A stretch of 64,000 nucleotides of DNA from Chitinophagaceae bacterium (GTDB taxonomy: Bacteria; Bacteroidota; Bacteroidia; Chitinophagales; Chitinophagaceae), in NCBI GenBank assembly GCA_023957755.1, contig JAMLGT010000001.1:62001-126000 (forward strand), written 5' to 3'. Below the pieces are notes generated by a model, which did no database searches, had not been told where the DNA came from, and was given only the letters and a program-made list of their open reading frames with translations. Positions within the stretch are counted from its first letter, which is position 1; every line of letters begins with the position of its first letter. Shown in pieces: positions 1-9,406 of this stretch. The translations under genes were made by a program, and so were the position numbers.

Positions 1-1635
1 AAGTATTTTGATATCCCTATGCTCCCACTGGTGATTTCCGGAATTGCGTTGATATTGTTGCTGTTTTATTTTTCTATGAGAAGGGCCTCTGTACGCTTCG
101 CACATGCCTCCATTTCCGGAGTAGTTATTATGCTATTTGTCTATCTCAGTGGCATAGCCCTATTCAACTTCCATGATATTCGCAAACAGCAGACATGGTA
201 TGGCCATTCTCTGCATACGTCATCTGTGTTTATGGTCAGGGCCTCATCCACAGCGATCGAAAAGCCTAAAAGTTTCAAAGTAGAAGCACAGATAATCTCC
301 GCATTCGATGGCAAGTGTGAAAATACTGTAAAGGGGAAGACCATAATCTATCTTGCTAAAGACAGCAATGCATCCCAAATCAGATACGGGGATATATTGC
401 TTATTAAAAACAAATTCAAAGAAGTTGAAAATCCTGCATCTTTTTCAGGATTTGATTACCGCAATTTCCTTGCAAATCAACAGATATATCATCAGGCTTA
501 CCTCAGAGGAAACGAATGGGCCCCTGCCGGACGCAAACAACTCACCGCCTTAGAGATAGTGGTCAACCGTTCCCTCTCCTATATCAACCATATTTTTGAA
601 ACACACTTGAAGGATGGCCAGGTAACTGCCCTAGCCAGAGCGTTACTTACGGGCGACAGAACAGAACTAGACAAAGACCTTGTACAGGCATACAGCAATG
701 CCGGCGTAGTACACATTATGGCAATATCGGGTCTGCACCTAGGGCTGATCTATCTTTTACTATTGAAGGTAGCTGAAATAATACCCCTGCTATCGCGCAG
801 CAAAACCGCAAAGGCTATAGTTATCCTTGGGGGTATTTGGTTCTTCGCCATCATGACCGGCGGCTCTCCTTCGGTAATGCGCGCGGCGGTCATGTTCAGC
901 GGCCTGCACCTCGGGCGCCTGATCAACCGGCGCGTGCCCACTTATAATTTCTGGTCTGCCTCGGCATTCCTGCTGCTGATCTTTAAACCATTATTACTAT
1001 GGAATGTGGGGTTCCAACTGAGTTATATGGCAGTGCTCGGCATTCTCGTTGTTCAGAGGCCTGTGTATCGCTGGTTAGAATTTAGAAACAAACTGGTGGA
1101 CTATTCCTGGCAATTGGTTTCTGTATCAATTGCGGCGCAATTGTTCACACTGCCATTTTGTATTTACTATTTTCACCAGTTTCCTATGCTCTTTCTGGTT
1201 GCGAATCTTGTAGCTATCCCGCTGGCATCTGTCGGGCTTTGGTCAGCTGTAATCCTTGTGCTTTCAGCCCAGCTTCCTCTGATACCTCAGCTACTAGGGA
1301 AAGTTGTTTCACGGACTTTCGAATGGCTTAATGATTTCATTATCTATATCGACTCTTTCACTTTTACTGTCTGGGGAGATATCCATTTTAATTTATGGGA
1401 GAGTTATATGATGGGTGGTATAGTACTGTTTATTCTGGTATGGCTGATGCGAAAGACCACTGCAGCCCTTAAGGCCGCATTAGTTTGCTGCATCCTTTTT
1501 CTCTCGGCTCAGTGGTTTTCTCCTCCGTACGTACCACAAAATGAAAGTGCGGAAACGGGTAAACTAATTGAGACTTCAAGCACTCCCACCAGCTCTGTAG
1601 AAATTCGCACTTCAAATACGCCATTAAGGCCCTGA
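1..1635 (+). CDS. comEC: ComEC/Rec2 family DNA uptake channel protein (5' end outside window)
   Basis: Polytopic inner-membrane protein of the ComEC/Rec2 family, which moves single-stranded DNA into the cytoplasm during natural transformation. The reading frame is open from base 1, and the first ATG (base 19) falls inside what looks like the first membrane segment, so the true start lies upstream of the window. About 545 residues are visible. An N-terminal soluble DUF4131-like region (about residues 70-180 from base 19) is followed by the competence domain, with the family motif ARALLTGDRTELD and then HIMAISGLHLGLIY and a run of about eight hydrophobic segments. There is no C-terminal metallo-beta-lactamase-like domain, which from memory is usual in Bacteroidota ComEC. 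The C-terminus is a short polar Ser/Thr-rich tail. The family is clear; a role in transformation here is inferred. Confidence 0.88.
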   Translation, partial: KYFDIPMLPLVISGIALILLLFYFSMRRASVRFAHASISGVVIMLFVYLSGIALFNFHDIRKQQTWYGHSLHTSSVFMVRASSTAIEKPKSFKVEAQIISAFDGKCENTVKGKTIIYLAKDSNASQIRYGDILLIKNKFKEVENPASFSGFDYRNFLANQQIYHQAYLRGNEWAPAGRKQLTALEIVVNRSLSYINHIFETHLKDGQVTALARALLTGDRTELDKDLVQAYSNAGVVHIMAISGLHLGLIYLLLLKVAEIIPLLSRSKTAKAIVILGGIWFFAIMTGGSPSVMRAAVMFSGLHLGRLINRRVPTYNFWSASAFLLLIFKPLLLWNVGFQLSYMAVLGILVVQRPVYRWLEFRNKLVDYSWQLVSVSIAAQLFTLPFCIYYFHQFPMLFLVANLVAIPLASVGLWSAVILVLSAQLPLIPQLLGKVVSRTFEWLNDFIIYIDSFTFTVWGDIHFNLWESYMMGGIVLFILVWLMRKTTAALKAALVCCILFLSAQWFSPPYVPQNESAETGKLIETSSTPTSSVEIRTSNTPLRP

Positions 1636-1702
1636 TTTCCTAAAGTAAATATCAGTCTGCCAACTTTTACCCCCCAAAATCGGAGAAACGCTCCTGATAG
1701 CC

Positions 1703-1710
1703 TACATTTG
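1703..1710 (+). promoter_or_regulatory. Candidate -7 promoter box upstream of purH
   Basis: TACATTTG matches the Bacteroidota -7 consensus TAnnTTTG and sits 71 bases upstream of the purH ATG. No clear -33 TTG box was found at the usual 19-21 base spacing, so support is partial. Confidence 0.4.
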
Positions 1711-1781
1711 CACTCCCAAATTTTCAGCATACCCGGACAGGGTGGCTGACAGATTTTTTTAAACATTCCATTGCCGTCATT

Positions 1782-3296
1782 ATGCAAAAGAAAATTCAAT
1801 CTGCTTTAATTTCTGTTTTTGACAAGACAGGGCTGGAGCCTGTTCTGCAAATTCTGTCTGAATTAAAAATTAAGATTTACTCTACCGGGGGCACCCGCAA
1901 ATTTATAGAAGAGCAAGGGCACGAGTGTACTGATGTGGAATCGCTTACAGGCTATCCTTCAATTCTCGGCGGACGGGTGAAGACACTCCATCCGGTGATA
2001 TTTGGCGGTATCCTTGCCAGACGGTCTGATGAAAAAGACCGTGAAGAAATGAAGGAGTATCATATCCCCGAAATCGACCTGGTGATTGTGGATCTCTATC
2101 CGTTTGAAAAAACAGTTGCTTCCACAAATGAAGAGAGTGTCATCATAGAGAAAATTGATATCGGAGGCCCTTCCATGATCCGTGCAGCTGCAAAAAATTT
2201 TAAAGACTTACTGGTGATAGCCGATAAAGATGATTACAGTGCGCTGACAGCAATGCTTCAGAACGAAAATGGGTCATCAGGCCTCGATGAAAGAAAGGCA
2301 TTTGCTGCCAAAGCTTTCAATGTGTGCAGCAGATACGATATTGCCATCTCAAATTATTTCAACCACACTTCATTCCCGAATCCATTCTCTACCACAAAGC
2401 GCACACTGCGTTATGGAGAAAATCCACATCAGCACGCTTCGTTTATTGGTGACCTTAACGAGCTTTTCACGCAATTGAATGGCAAGGAACTTTCTTATAA
2501 CAATCTGGTGGATGTGGAAGCAGCCACTCAGTTAATGTCTGAATTCAACACGGCAGACGGTATCACCTTTGCCATCATCAAGCACACAAACGTGTGTGGC
2601 ATTGCACAGCGAAGCAATGTATTAGACGCTTTTAATGCTGCACTTGCCGGAGACCCTGAGAGTGCATTTGGGGGTATCCTCATAGTGAATAGCAAAGTGG
2701 ATATTGCTACCGCCACTGCATTGAAAAACTTATTTTTTGAAGTGCTGATTGCGGCCGACTTTGATGAGGATGCACTACAGGAATTGAAAACCAAAAAGAA
2801 TCGAATCCTGCTGCGCCTTGAGAAATATGCGGATACAAAGACAGTATCCAAAAGCCTGCTTAATGGTTTATTAGTTCAGGAAGTGGACACCGGAAACTTC
2901 ACAGAATGGAAAGAGGTGGGAGGGGCTATGTCAGACGAAAAACAAAGACGAGACCTGATCTTTGCCAATATGGTTTGCAAGCATCTGAAAAGCAATGCAA
3001 TTGCCATCGTGAAAGACCTTCAACTCATAGGCAAGGGTGCAGGACAAACTTCAAGGGTAGATGCCCTGCGACATGCTATTCAAAAAGCTGCGCAATTTGG
3101 CCTTAACCTGAACAATGCTGTGGTGGCGAGTGATGCATTCTTCCCGTTTGACGACTGCGTAAAAATGGGGCATGAAGCCGGCATCAGTGCTTTTATACAA
3201 CCCGGCGGATCAATCCGCGATCAGGATTCAATAGACTACTGCCGCAAACACGGCCTCGTAATGGTGATGACTGAAAGGAGGCACTTCCGTCATTAA
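1782..3296 (+). CDS. purH: Bifunctional AICAR formyltransferase / IMP cyclohydrolase
   Basis: Cytoplasmic enzyme for the last two steps of de novo purine synthesis: formyl transfer from 10-formyl-tetrahydrofolate to AICAR, then ring closure to IMP. At 504 residues it has the normal family length. The N-terminal MGS-like IMP cyclohydrolase domain (about 1-190) shows ALISVFDKTG, IYSTGGT and GGRVKTLHP. The C-terminal AICAR transformylase domain shows RYGENPHQ, the catalytic Lys-His pair at about residues 267-268 in IIKHTNVCG, ESAFGGIL, and QPGGSIRDQ near the end. The ATG at 1782 gives the expected N-terminus. It stands alone, 146 bases after comEC and on the same strand, with its own candidate promoter box. 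No other pur genes are in the window. Confidence 0.97.
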   Translation: MQKKIQSALISVFDKTGLEPVLQILSELKIKIYSTGGTRKFIEEQGHECTDVESLTGYPSILGGRVKTLHPVIFGGILARRSDEKDREEMKEYHIPEIDLVIVDLYPFEKTVASTNEESVIIEKIDIGGPSMIRAAAKNFKDLLVIADKDDYSALTAMLQNENGSSGLDERKAFAAKAFNVCSRYDIAISNYFNHTSFPNPFSTTKRTLRYGENPHQHASFIGDLNELFTQLNGKELSYNNLVDVEAATQLMSEFNTADGITFAIIKHTNVCGIAQRSNVLDAFNAALAGDPESAFGGILIVNSKVDIATATALKNLFFEVLIAADFDEDALQELKTKKNRILLRLEKYADTKTVSKSLLNGLLVQEVDTGNFTEWKEVGGAMSDEKQRRDLIFANMVCKHLKSNAIAIVKDLQLIGKGAGQTSRVDALRHAIQKAAQFGLNLNNAVVASDAFFPFDDCVKMGHEAGISAFIQPGGSIRDQDSIDYCRKHGLVMVMTERRHFRH

Positions 3297-3363
3297 AAAC
3301 TATAAACTTGTTAAAACTTTTTATCATTTCTGTATTTGACCTTCTGAGGAAATAGCCTTTTAC

Positions 3364-3371
3364 TAAATTTA
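3364..3371 (+). promoter_or_regulatory. Candidate -7 promoter box for the tolC/hlyD pair
   Basis: TAAATTTA is one base off TAnnTTTG and lies only 7 bases before the ATG of the TolC-family gene. If used, the transcript would have almost no leader. Confidence 0.3.
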
Positions 3372-3378
3372 CCCCCTT

Positions 3379-4821
3379 ATGAAAGCAGTCTTACTCTTAC
3401 TTTTTTCGGTAGCCTGCCTTTCCTCTAATGCTCAAAAGAAATGGACATTACAGGAATGTGTAGAATATGCCGTTGCAAACAACATCGGGATACATCAGGC
3501 AGAAATACAGGCCAGAATAGCCGACCTCACTCACAAGCAGAGTAAGCTTTCTGCGCTACCCACTGCCAACATCAGCAACAACGACGGTATGCGATTTGGT
3601 AAAAGTGCCAACCCCGCTACAGGTGTTCTGGAGAATCAAAATTATTTTTCTGTCTCTCTCGGGTTTCAGAGTAGTGTGGATATCTTCAACTTCTTCTCAA
3701 AGAAAAACAGCATTATGGCTGATGAGTGGAGCAAGATGTCGGCATTTGCTAATGTAGATAAACTAAAAAATGATCTTGCCCTTACGGTAGCCAATGCCTA
3801 CCTGCAAATATTACTTGCTCAGGAGCAGGCAGATATAGCCGACGTGCAATTGCAACAAAGTATTTCTCAATTAGAAATTGTAAGAAAACAGGTTAATGCA
3901 GGTGCACTGCCCGAACTCAATGCAATAGAAGTAGAAGCTCAATTAGCCAATGACAGCGCCAATCTGGTATCTGCCAAAGGCAATGTTTCAGATGCAAAAT
4001 ATGTACTCAAAGCTTATATGAATCTGGATGCAAGCCTGCCATTCGATGTAGAGACGCCCCCAATCGACCAGATCCCTCTGGAGCCTATCGGAGAGTTGCA
4101 ACCAGACCATGTGTATCAACTGGCATTACAAAACCTGCCACAACAAAGAGTCAATGAATTTCAAATTAAAGCTGCTCAAAGCAGGGTGAAGGCTGCCCGT
4201 GGAAGCATGTACCCTTCAATTTCAGGATATGGTGGCCTCAATACAAATTATGGATACTTTAGAACCCCCGTGTACAACCAGACACTTACAGGATATGGCC
4301 CCAGCGGTTATGTGATACCCGACAATTCAGGAGGATATATAAATGTATTAAGACCCATCTTTACTCTCGGAGGCAAGAATGGCTATGTGACATCAGATCC
4401 ACTGGGTACGCAGTTTAGCAACAACTTTGGGCAGCAGGTAGGAATTTCAATTAACATACCCCTCTTTAATGGCGGACAGGCAAGAACCAACTACCAGCGC
4501 GCGCTGCTCAATGTCAGAAATCTGGAGTATCAGAAAGAGCAGGATAATGCTACCTTAAAGCAGGATATTTATCGTGCTTACAATCTCGCAGTCGTAGCAC
4601 TGGAGAAATTTACATCTGCCCAGAAAGCTGTAGATGCCGCACAGAAGAGTTATGACTTCAGTACAAAAAGATATAACGTAGGAATGCTCACCACACTGGA
4701 GCAGATAACCAACCAAAATAATTTGTTCAAAGCAAAACTTCAACAGGTACTTAACAGGTATGATTACGTGTTTAAGATGAAAGTACTTGAGTTTTACAAA
4801 GGACAGGGAATCAAACTTTAA
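3379..4821 (+). CDS. TolC family outer-membrane efflux protein
   Basis: Outer-membrane channel component of a three-part export system. The 480-residue product starts with a Sec signal peptide (hydrophobic stretch to about residue 18, then NAQK). Two helical OEP repeats follow, with typical texts LALTVANAYLQILLAQEQ and IEVEAQLANDSANL in the first half and DNATLKQDIYRAYNLAV and STKRYNVGMLTTLEQI in the second. The Gly/Tyr-rich stretch around residues 275-360 fits the beta-barrel portion. It lies 28 bases upstream of an HlyD-type adaptor gene, so the two probably form one operon. The inner-membrane pump (MacB ABC or RND) that normally completes such a set does not follow; the next gene is a lipoate ligase. 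The substrate cannot be told from sequence. Confidence 0.93.
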   Translation: MKAVLLLLFSVACLSSNAQKKWTLQECVEYAVANNIGIHQAEIQARIADLTHKQSKLSALPTANISNNDGMRFGKSANPATGVLENQNYFSVSLGFQSSVDIFNFFSKKNSIMADEWSKMSAFANVDKLKNDLALTVANAYLQILLAQEQADIADVQLQQSISQLEIVRKQVNAGALPELNAIEVEAQLANDSANLVSAKGNVSDAKYVLKAYMNLDASLPFDVETPPIDQIPLEPIGELQPDHVYQLALQNLPQQRVNEFQIKAAQSRVKAARGSMYPSISGYGGLNTNYGYFRTPVYNQTLTGYGPSGYVIPDNSGGYINVLRPIFTLGGKNGYVTSDPLGTQFSNNFGQQVGISINIPLFNGGQARTNYQRALLNVRNLEYQKEQDNATLKQDIYRAYNLAVVALEKFTSAQKAVDAAQKSYDFSTKRYNVGMLTTLEQITNQNNLFKAKLQQVLNRYDYVFKMKVLEFYKGQGIKL

Positions 4822-4849
4822 AACTATTCAAGCATACAATTCATAAAAG

Positions 4850-6202
4850 ATGAATAAGACATTAAAATGGACGATCATAGGACTTGTAGCAGTAATCGCA
4901 ATTATCATAGGCCTAAGCAAGGCCGGAGTGATCGGCGATAAAGAAGGCCTCCGTGTTTCTGCCGAAAAGGCCGAAGAGCGTACCATTATAGAGACAGTGA
5001 ACGCCAGTGGGAAAGTATATCCGGAAGTAGAAATTACGCTGGCTCCTGATATTTCGGGTGAGATTGTAATGCTAAACGTTAAAGAAGGGGACAGCGTGGT
5101 AAAGGGCCAGGTGCTGGCTCAGATTTATGGCGATATTTATGCCACGCAGCGAGACCAGGCAGCCGCCATCGTCAACCAGCAGGAAGCAATGGTAGCTAAC
5201 GCAAAAGCCGGACTGCAGGCCTCTCAGGCTCAGATGGAACAGGCCGAGAAAACCTACAAAATGCAGAAACAGCTATTTGATGATAAAGTCATTTCTCAAA
5301 ATGAGTTTAACACAGCCCTGGCTGCGTACCAGACTGCCCAGGCAAATTATAAAGCATCGCAACAAAGTGTTTCCAGTTCAATTGCCAGCGTAGCCAGTGC
5401 CAAAGCCGGACTTGAAAAGGCTAACAAAGATATTGGGCGGGCCACCCTAACAGCCCCTATGAGCGGCATCGTATCCTTGCTGAATGTAAAAGAAGGGGAA
5501 CGCGTAGTAGGTAGCTCCATGATGGCAGGTACGGAGATGATGCGCATTGCAGATATGAGCAAAATTGAGGTGAGGGTCGACGTGGGAGAAAACGATATCC
5601 CCAAGGTACACTTGGGCGACAGCGCTATTATTGAAATAGATGCCTATAATGACCGAAAGTTCAAAGGGGTAGTTACTCAGATCGCAAGTAGCAATAACGG
5701 TGCTGCCTCTGCAGGTATTGGCTCGGCAAATGCCAACACCTCCAGTGATGTGGCAAACTATAAAGTTTATATCCGTCTGGATCCGGCTTCATATAGCGAC
5801 CTCATTGACCCGGCCCACAAGAAGAGATTTCCATTCAGGCCGGGAATGAATGCCAGTGCGGACATACAAACTCAGACCCAAACAAACGTATTGAGTGTGC
5901 CCATCAACGCAGTAACCACAAGAGAGAAGCCTGACTCACTGAAAGGAACAGGTGTCGGCATGGAGGACAATGATCTTGATGTGGTAGTATTTGTGGTGGA
6001 CTCAGCAAAGGGTACTGTCTCAAAGAAAAAGGTAATGACCGGCATTCAGGATATCAACTATATCGAAATCACGTCAGGAATCAATAAAGGAGACAAAGTG
6101 GTATCAGATCCATACGATGTGATTTCCAAGACGCTCAAAGACGGCGACAAGGTAAAGGTGGTGCCTAAAAATCAACTCTTCCTGACAGGTAAGGAGAAGT
6201 AG
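4850..6202 (+). CDS. Periplasmic adaptor subunit of an efflux system (HlyD/MacA-like)
   Basis: Membrane-anchored adaptor that bridges an inner-membrane pump and the TolC channel encoded just upstream. The 450-residue protein has one N-terminal membrane anchor (about residues 7-26), a first half of a lipoyl-like domain (SGEIVMLNVKEGDSVVKG, about 69-86), and a long Ala/Gln-rich coiled coil (about 95-200). The returning lipoyl half follows (TAPMSGIVSLLNVKEGERV), then beta-barrel and membrane-proximal domains. The Asn/Ser/Ala-rich loop near residue 285 (SSNNGAASAGIGSANANTSS) is low-complexity and probably exposed. The architecture fits MacA-like adaptors better than RND adaptors, but the partner pump is absent from the window, so this is uncertain. 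Confidence 0.92.
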   Translation: MNKTLKWTIIGLVAVIAIIIGLSKAGVIGDKEGLRVSAEKAEERTIIETVNASGKVYPEVEITLAPDISGEIVMLNVKEGDSVVKGQVLAQIYGDIYATQRDQAAAIVNQQEAMVANAKAGLQASQAQMEQAEKTYKMQKQLFDDKVISQNEFNTALAAYQTAQANYKASQQSVSSSIASVASAKAGLEKANKDIGRATLTAPMSGIVSLLNVKEGERVVGSSMMAGTEMMRIADMSKIEVRVDVGENDIPKVHLGDSAIIEIDAYNDRKFKGVVTQIASSNNGAASAGIGSANANTSSDVANYKVYIRLDPASYSDLIDPAHKKRFPFRPGMNASADIQTQTQTNVLSVPINAVTTREKPDSLKGTGVGMEDNDLDVVVFVVDSAKGTVSKKKVMTGIQDINYIEITSGINKGDKVVSDPYDVISKTLKDGDKVKVVPKNQLFLTGKEK

Positions 6203-6263
6203 GTGGTTACTGTTGCCCTGTGTACAATCATGCAGGCCCTATACTTCCTTCCGATCCTTTCCG

Positions 6264-6271
6264 TAAATTTG
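6264..6271 (+). promoter_or_regulatory. Candidate -7 promoter box for lipoate ligase
   Basis: TAAATTTG is an exact match to TAnnTTTG, 17 bases before the ATG at 6289. It argues that the ligase has its own promoter and starts at 6289 rather than at the in-frame GTG at 6220. Confidence 0.5.
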
Positions 6272-6288
6272 CGGGCAAAGTTTTAATT

Positions 6289-7269
6289 ATGCTTTGCATT
6301 TTTCATAAGTCGACAGATCCTTACTTCAACATCGCTACCGACGAGTACATCTTTAAGAACATAGAAGAAGATTGCTTTATGCTCTGGCAGAATGATAATG
6401 CTATTATTGTCGGGAAGCACCAGAATACACTTTCAGAAATCAATTATGATTATGTGAAGTCGCACGGGATTCATGTGGTGCGCAGGCTCTCAGGAGGTGG
6501 CGCTGTATATCACGATATGGGCAACCTCAACTTCTCCTTTACTAAGACTGTGGAAGGTGGCAAACTGATAGACTTCGAAAAATTTACACGTCCCATAGTG
6601 GAAGTCCTCCAAAGCCTCGGCGTACCTGCAAAGTTTGAAGGCAGAAATGATATCACCATTGATGGAAAGAAGATATCAGGTAATGCGGAGCACATTTTCA
6701 AGGATAAAGTACTGCATCACGGCACCCTGCTCTTTTCTTCTGAGATGAAGAATGTCAGCGAGGCATTAAAAGTAAATCCTCTGAAATTTCAGGATAAGGC
6801 TGTAAAATCTGTCCCCAAACGGGTAACCAATATTTCAGAATACCTGCCACAGCCGCTCTCCATTGAAGAGTTTACCCACAAGATTATGGATTATGTGGTA
6901 AGCACTTCTGATAATTGCCGGATGTATGAATTCACAGAAGAAGACCTTAAGAAGATAGGTGAGCTAAGAGATAAGAAATATGCTACTTATGAATGGAACT
7001 ATGGCTATTCTCCGAAATACAATTTTCAAAAGGCCATCAAAAGTCCGGGCGGCATTATAGAAATGAATATGGATGCCGAGAATGGCATCATCAGGAAAGT
7101 GAAAATTTTTGGAGACTTCTTTCATGTACATGACATTGAGGAAATAGAAAGAGCCATAGAAGGAACCCCTCATAACGAAAAAGCAATCCGCGAAAAGTTG
7201 TCTGAATTCAATCTGGCCGATTACTTCTCCAATATTACAGCAGATGATCTTGTAGAAGCTATGTTCTAG
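6289..7269 (+). CDS. lplA: Lipoate-protein ligase A
   Basis: Cytoplasmic enzyme that activates lipoate with ATP and attaches it to a lysine of lipoyl domains in 2-oxoacid dehydrogenases and GcvH. From the ATG at 6289 it has 326 residues. The catalytic domain shows the lipoate-binding text RRLSGGGAVYHD (about 65-76), a FEGRNDITIDGKKISG segment with the conserved catalytic lysine (about 128), and HHGTLLFSSE. A C-terminal accessory domain (about 245-326) contains the WNYGYSPKYN motif, so this is the full-length two-domain type. The in-frame GTG at 6220 would add 23 residues that do not resemble the family and would span a promoter-like box, so it was rejected. It is convergent with menE, with 18 bases between stop codons. 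Confidence 0.94.
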   Translation: MLCIFHKSTDPYFNIATDEYIFKNIEEDCFMLWQNDNAIIVGKHQNTLSEINYDYVKSHGIHVVRRLSGGGAVYHDMGNLNFSFTKTVEGGKLIDFEKFTRPIVEVLQSLGVPAKFEGRNDITIDGKKISGNAEHIFKDKVLHHGTLLFSSEMKNVSEALKVNPLKFQDKAVKSVPKRVTNISEYLPQPLSIEEFTHKIMDYVVSTSDNCRMYEFTEEDLKKIGELRDKKYATYEWNYGYSPKYNFQKAIKSPGGIIEMNMDAENGIIRKVKIFGDFFHVHDIEEIERAIEGTPHNEKAIREKLSEFNLADYFSNITADDLVEAMF

Positions 7270-7287
7270 TTGTTGCCCACAAAAGAG

Positions 7288-8361
7288 CTATCCTCTTAAA
7301 TTAGAAAGTACGATTTCCCTGTTAGCCATTCGATTTATTTTCCCCGAACCGGTCTCCTGAAAAGAGGGAATAAAATAGATATCGCGTGGACGCGAATACT
7401 TATCCAGCGCCCTGTTCAACTGATCGTGGAGCACTATCATTCGTTCATCACTATAAGCCTCTCCCTCTATAAACAGGCACACACGTTCTCCAAATCGTTC
7501 ATCAGGCATCCCCGCAAAAAAGAACCTTCTGGTGAGGAAGGATAATGCCTTTTCCAGTTCTTCGGGAAAAATCTTAATTCCTCCGCTGTTGATTACATAA
7601 TCTATTCTTCCCTTCCAGATAAATGAAGTATCTGACAATAGCTCTACTACGTCACGGGTAATAATTTCCTCTTCCAGAAAGGGGGCATCTATTATCAGAC
7701 AATTATTTTCATCCGTATCAAAGGTTACCCCTTCCAGTGCCCGATAACTTTCCGATTTCCCCACCCCGTTTACTTTTCTTAATGCGATATGGCTAAGAGT
7801 CTCTGTCATCCCAAACCCATGATACACCTCAGAGGTAAATGATTGCAGTTTCTGCTCAAGCATCGGGTCAAGCGGCGCCCCTCCCAGCAATATCCTTCTG
7901 ATCTGCGGGGCATCTGTAACGGCTTCTAACTGCATCGGTGTGAAGGGGGCAAAATCAATATTTTCAGTCTCATCGATCCCTGCAATCGGATTGCCGGAAG
8001 GAGGGATGCAAACCAGGTGGAGCCCTGAATAAAAAGCCCTTATGACCATCATCTTACCTGCAATATAGCTGACCGGCAGAGCCAATAACGCGGTATCTCC
8101 CTCCTGGAATCTGAAATATCGCGCCGTCATGTTCGCACTCTCCAGCATCTTCACTTTCTCCACCCATATCAACTTGGGAATTCCTGTCGACCCACTCGTT
8201 CTTACCTCAACCAAAGGAGATTCGCCCAACCACTCTTTTACGAATATACCTATCTGTTGCATAAACACTTCTTCTGATGACTGGCAATATTGTATAATCT
8301 CTTCTCCTGAGAGCCGAATTCCGTTAATAGTCAGCGTATGGTAATTACGGTAATTCATCAT
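7288..8361 (-). CDS. menE: AMP-binding acyl-CoA ligase, probable o-succinylbenzoate-CoA ligase
   Basis: Adenylating enzyme that would convert o-succinylbenzoate to its CoA thioester in menaquinone synthesis. The 357-residue protein is short for the ANL superfamily, as from memory is common for Bacteroidota MenE. Visible motifs are the phosphate-binding loop TSGSTGIPK (about 55-63), YHGFGMTET, GRIDYVINSGGIKIFPEE, and the C-terminal GSGKINR with the catalytic lysine. The chosen ATG at 8361 overlaps the TGA of menC as ATGA, which suggests translational coupling; an in-frame ATG at 8379 inside menC is less likely. Pairing with menC is the strongest support for MenE over other acyl-CoA ligases. 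The other men genes are not in the window. Confidence 0.86.
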   Translation of the reverse strand: MMNYRNYHTLTINGIRLSGEEIIQYCQSSEEVFMQQIGIFVKEWLGESPLVEVRTSGSTGIPKLIWVEKVKMLESANMTARYFRFQEGDTALLALPVSYIAGKMMVIRAFYSGLHLVCIPPSGNPIAGIDETENIDFAPFTPMQLEAVTDAPQIRRILLGGAPLDPMLEQKLQSFTSEVYHGFGMTETLSHIALRKVNGVGKSESYRALEGVTFDTDENNCLIIDAPFLEEEIITRDVVELLSDTSFIWKGRIDYVINSGGIKIFPEELEKALSFLTRRFFFAGMPDERFGERVCLFIEGEAYSDERMIVLHDQLNRALDKYSRPRDIYFIPSFQETGSGKINRMANREIVLSNLRG

Positions 8362-9395
8362 AATAAGCTTAAATCCCATGACCGCAACGGGTCATAGTGT
8401 AATCCCATGGCATCCGTCACATACGGTGAACCAAAATTATTGGTGAACAGGGTTCCGGTACCTAAACCCTGAGGCCGTACGGGATTAAGGGTGGCAGTGT
8501 ACTGGGCTATCGCATTAAGCCCTATATTACTTTCCAGTGCAGAAGTTATTACGCATTCCCCGGAGGCTCGCTTTGCAAGCTGATTCCACTCGTCGCATGA
8601 GGCAAATCCCCCGGTTAGTGCAGGCTTAAGGACAAGGAACGGCGGACGCAAAGTGTCTATTAACTTTAACTTCTCTTCATGACTATTGACACCTATCAAT
8701 TCTTCGTCAAGCGCTATGGGTATGGGGCTCTTCTCTATGATTGCCGCCATCTCCTGCCACATCCCCTGACGGATAGGTTGTTCGAGATATTCAATTCCAA
8801 AGTCTGACAGCCTTTTTAATTTTTCCAACGCCTCCTGTGGGCCAAAAGCTCCATTCGCATCCAGGCGGATGGTGACCCCACTGCCCTTTTCATGGTTTCT
8901 GATATACCTCAGCAGGTCCACTTCGCGCTCAAAATCGAGAGCACCGATTTTAAGTTTGATATTCTTATAGCCCTGCTGTAGTTTTTCTTCTATCCTCTTT
9001 CTCATCACTTCATCTGAGCCCATCCAGATAAGCCCATTAGCCGGTATGGTGAATCCGTCTTCCGGCACAATCTCCTTAAAAATCACTCTTCGAAATCCAT
9101 TATCTGCATCCCTCAACACCGTCTCCACCCCGAAACGGATGGAGGGCCAGGCTGTCAACTCTTCCAGCATATCCCATCTCCTGATTGGAAGTGCATCACA
9201 CACTTTGGCCAGCTTTTCTTCATATCCCTGCCTGTCATCAAACGCAAGCCCACGAAAAAGGTTGCACTCCCCGTAAGCCACCCGGTCCTTGCCTGCAAGA
9301 GTCAGGATAAATGTGTCCTTCTGAAGGAGGGTACCCCGCGAGGTAGTACCCGCTTCTTTAAACTGCAGATTATATTTCTGAAAACTACACTTCAT
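8358..9395 (-). CDS. menC: o-Succinylbenzoate synthase (enolase superfamily)
   Basis: Dehydrates SHCHC to o-succinylbenzoate in menaquinone synthesis. The 345-residue protein has an N-terminal capping region and a (beta/alpha)7-beta barrel of the muconate-lactonizing/MenC branch of the enolase superfamily. Key residues are visible: the KLK pair (Lys147/Lys149) in IKLKIGALDFE, metal ligands Asp179 in IRLDANGAF, Glu205 in EYLEQPI and Asp230 in IALDEELIG, and the second catalytic lysine Lys257 in LVLKPALTGG. Dipeptide epimerases share this fold, but the ATGA overlap with a MenE-like ligase supports MenC. It begins 11 bases after the EEP nuclease gene on the same strand and may be in the same transcript. 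Confidence 0.9.
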   Translation of the reverse strand: MKCSFQKYNLQFKEAGTTSRGTLLQKDTFILTLAGKDRVAYGECNLFRGLAFDDRQGYEEKLAKVCDALPIRRWDMLEELTAWPSIRFGVETVLRDADNGFRRVIFKEIVPEDGFTIPANGLIWMGSDEVMRKRIEEKLQQGYKNIKLKIGALDFEREVDLLRYIRNHEKGSGVTIRLDANGAFGPQEALEKLKRLSDFGIEYLEQPIRQGMWQEMAAIIEKSPIPIALDEELIGVNSHEEKLKLIDTLRPPFLVLKPALTGGFASCDEWNQLAKRASGECVITSALESNIGLNAIAQYTATLNPVRPQGLGTGTLFTNNFGSPYVTDAMGLHYDPLRSWDLSLL

Positions 9396-9406
9396 ACTAC
9401 TACCGG

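Noticed and set aside
6220-6288. GTG at 6220 as the lipoate ligase start
   Set aside because: It would place an exact TAnnTTTG box inside the coding region and add 23 residues not seen in the family.
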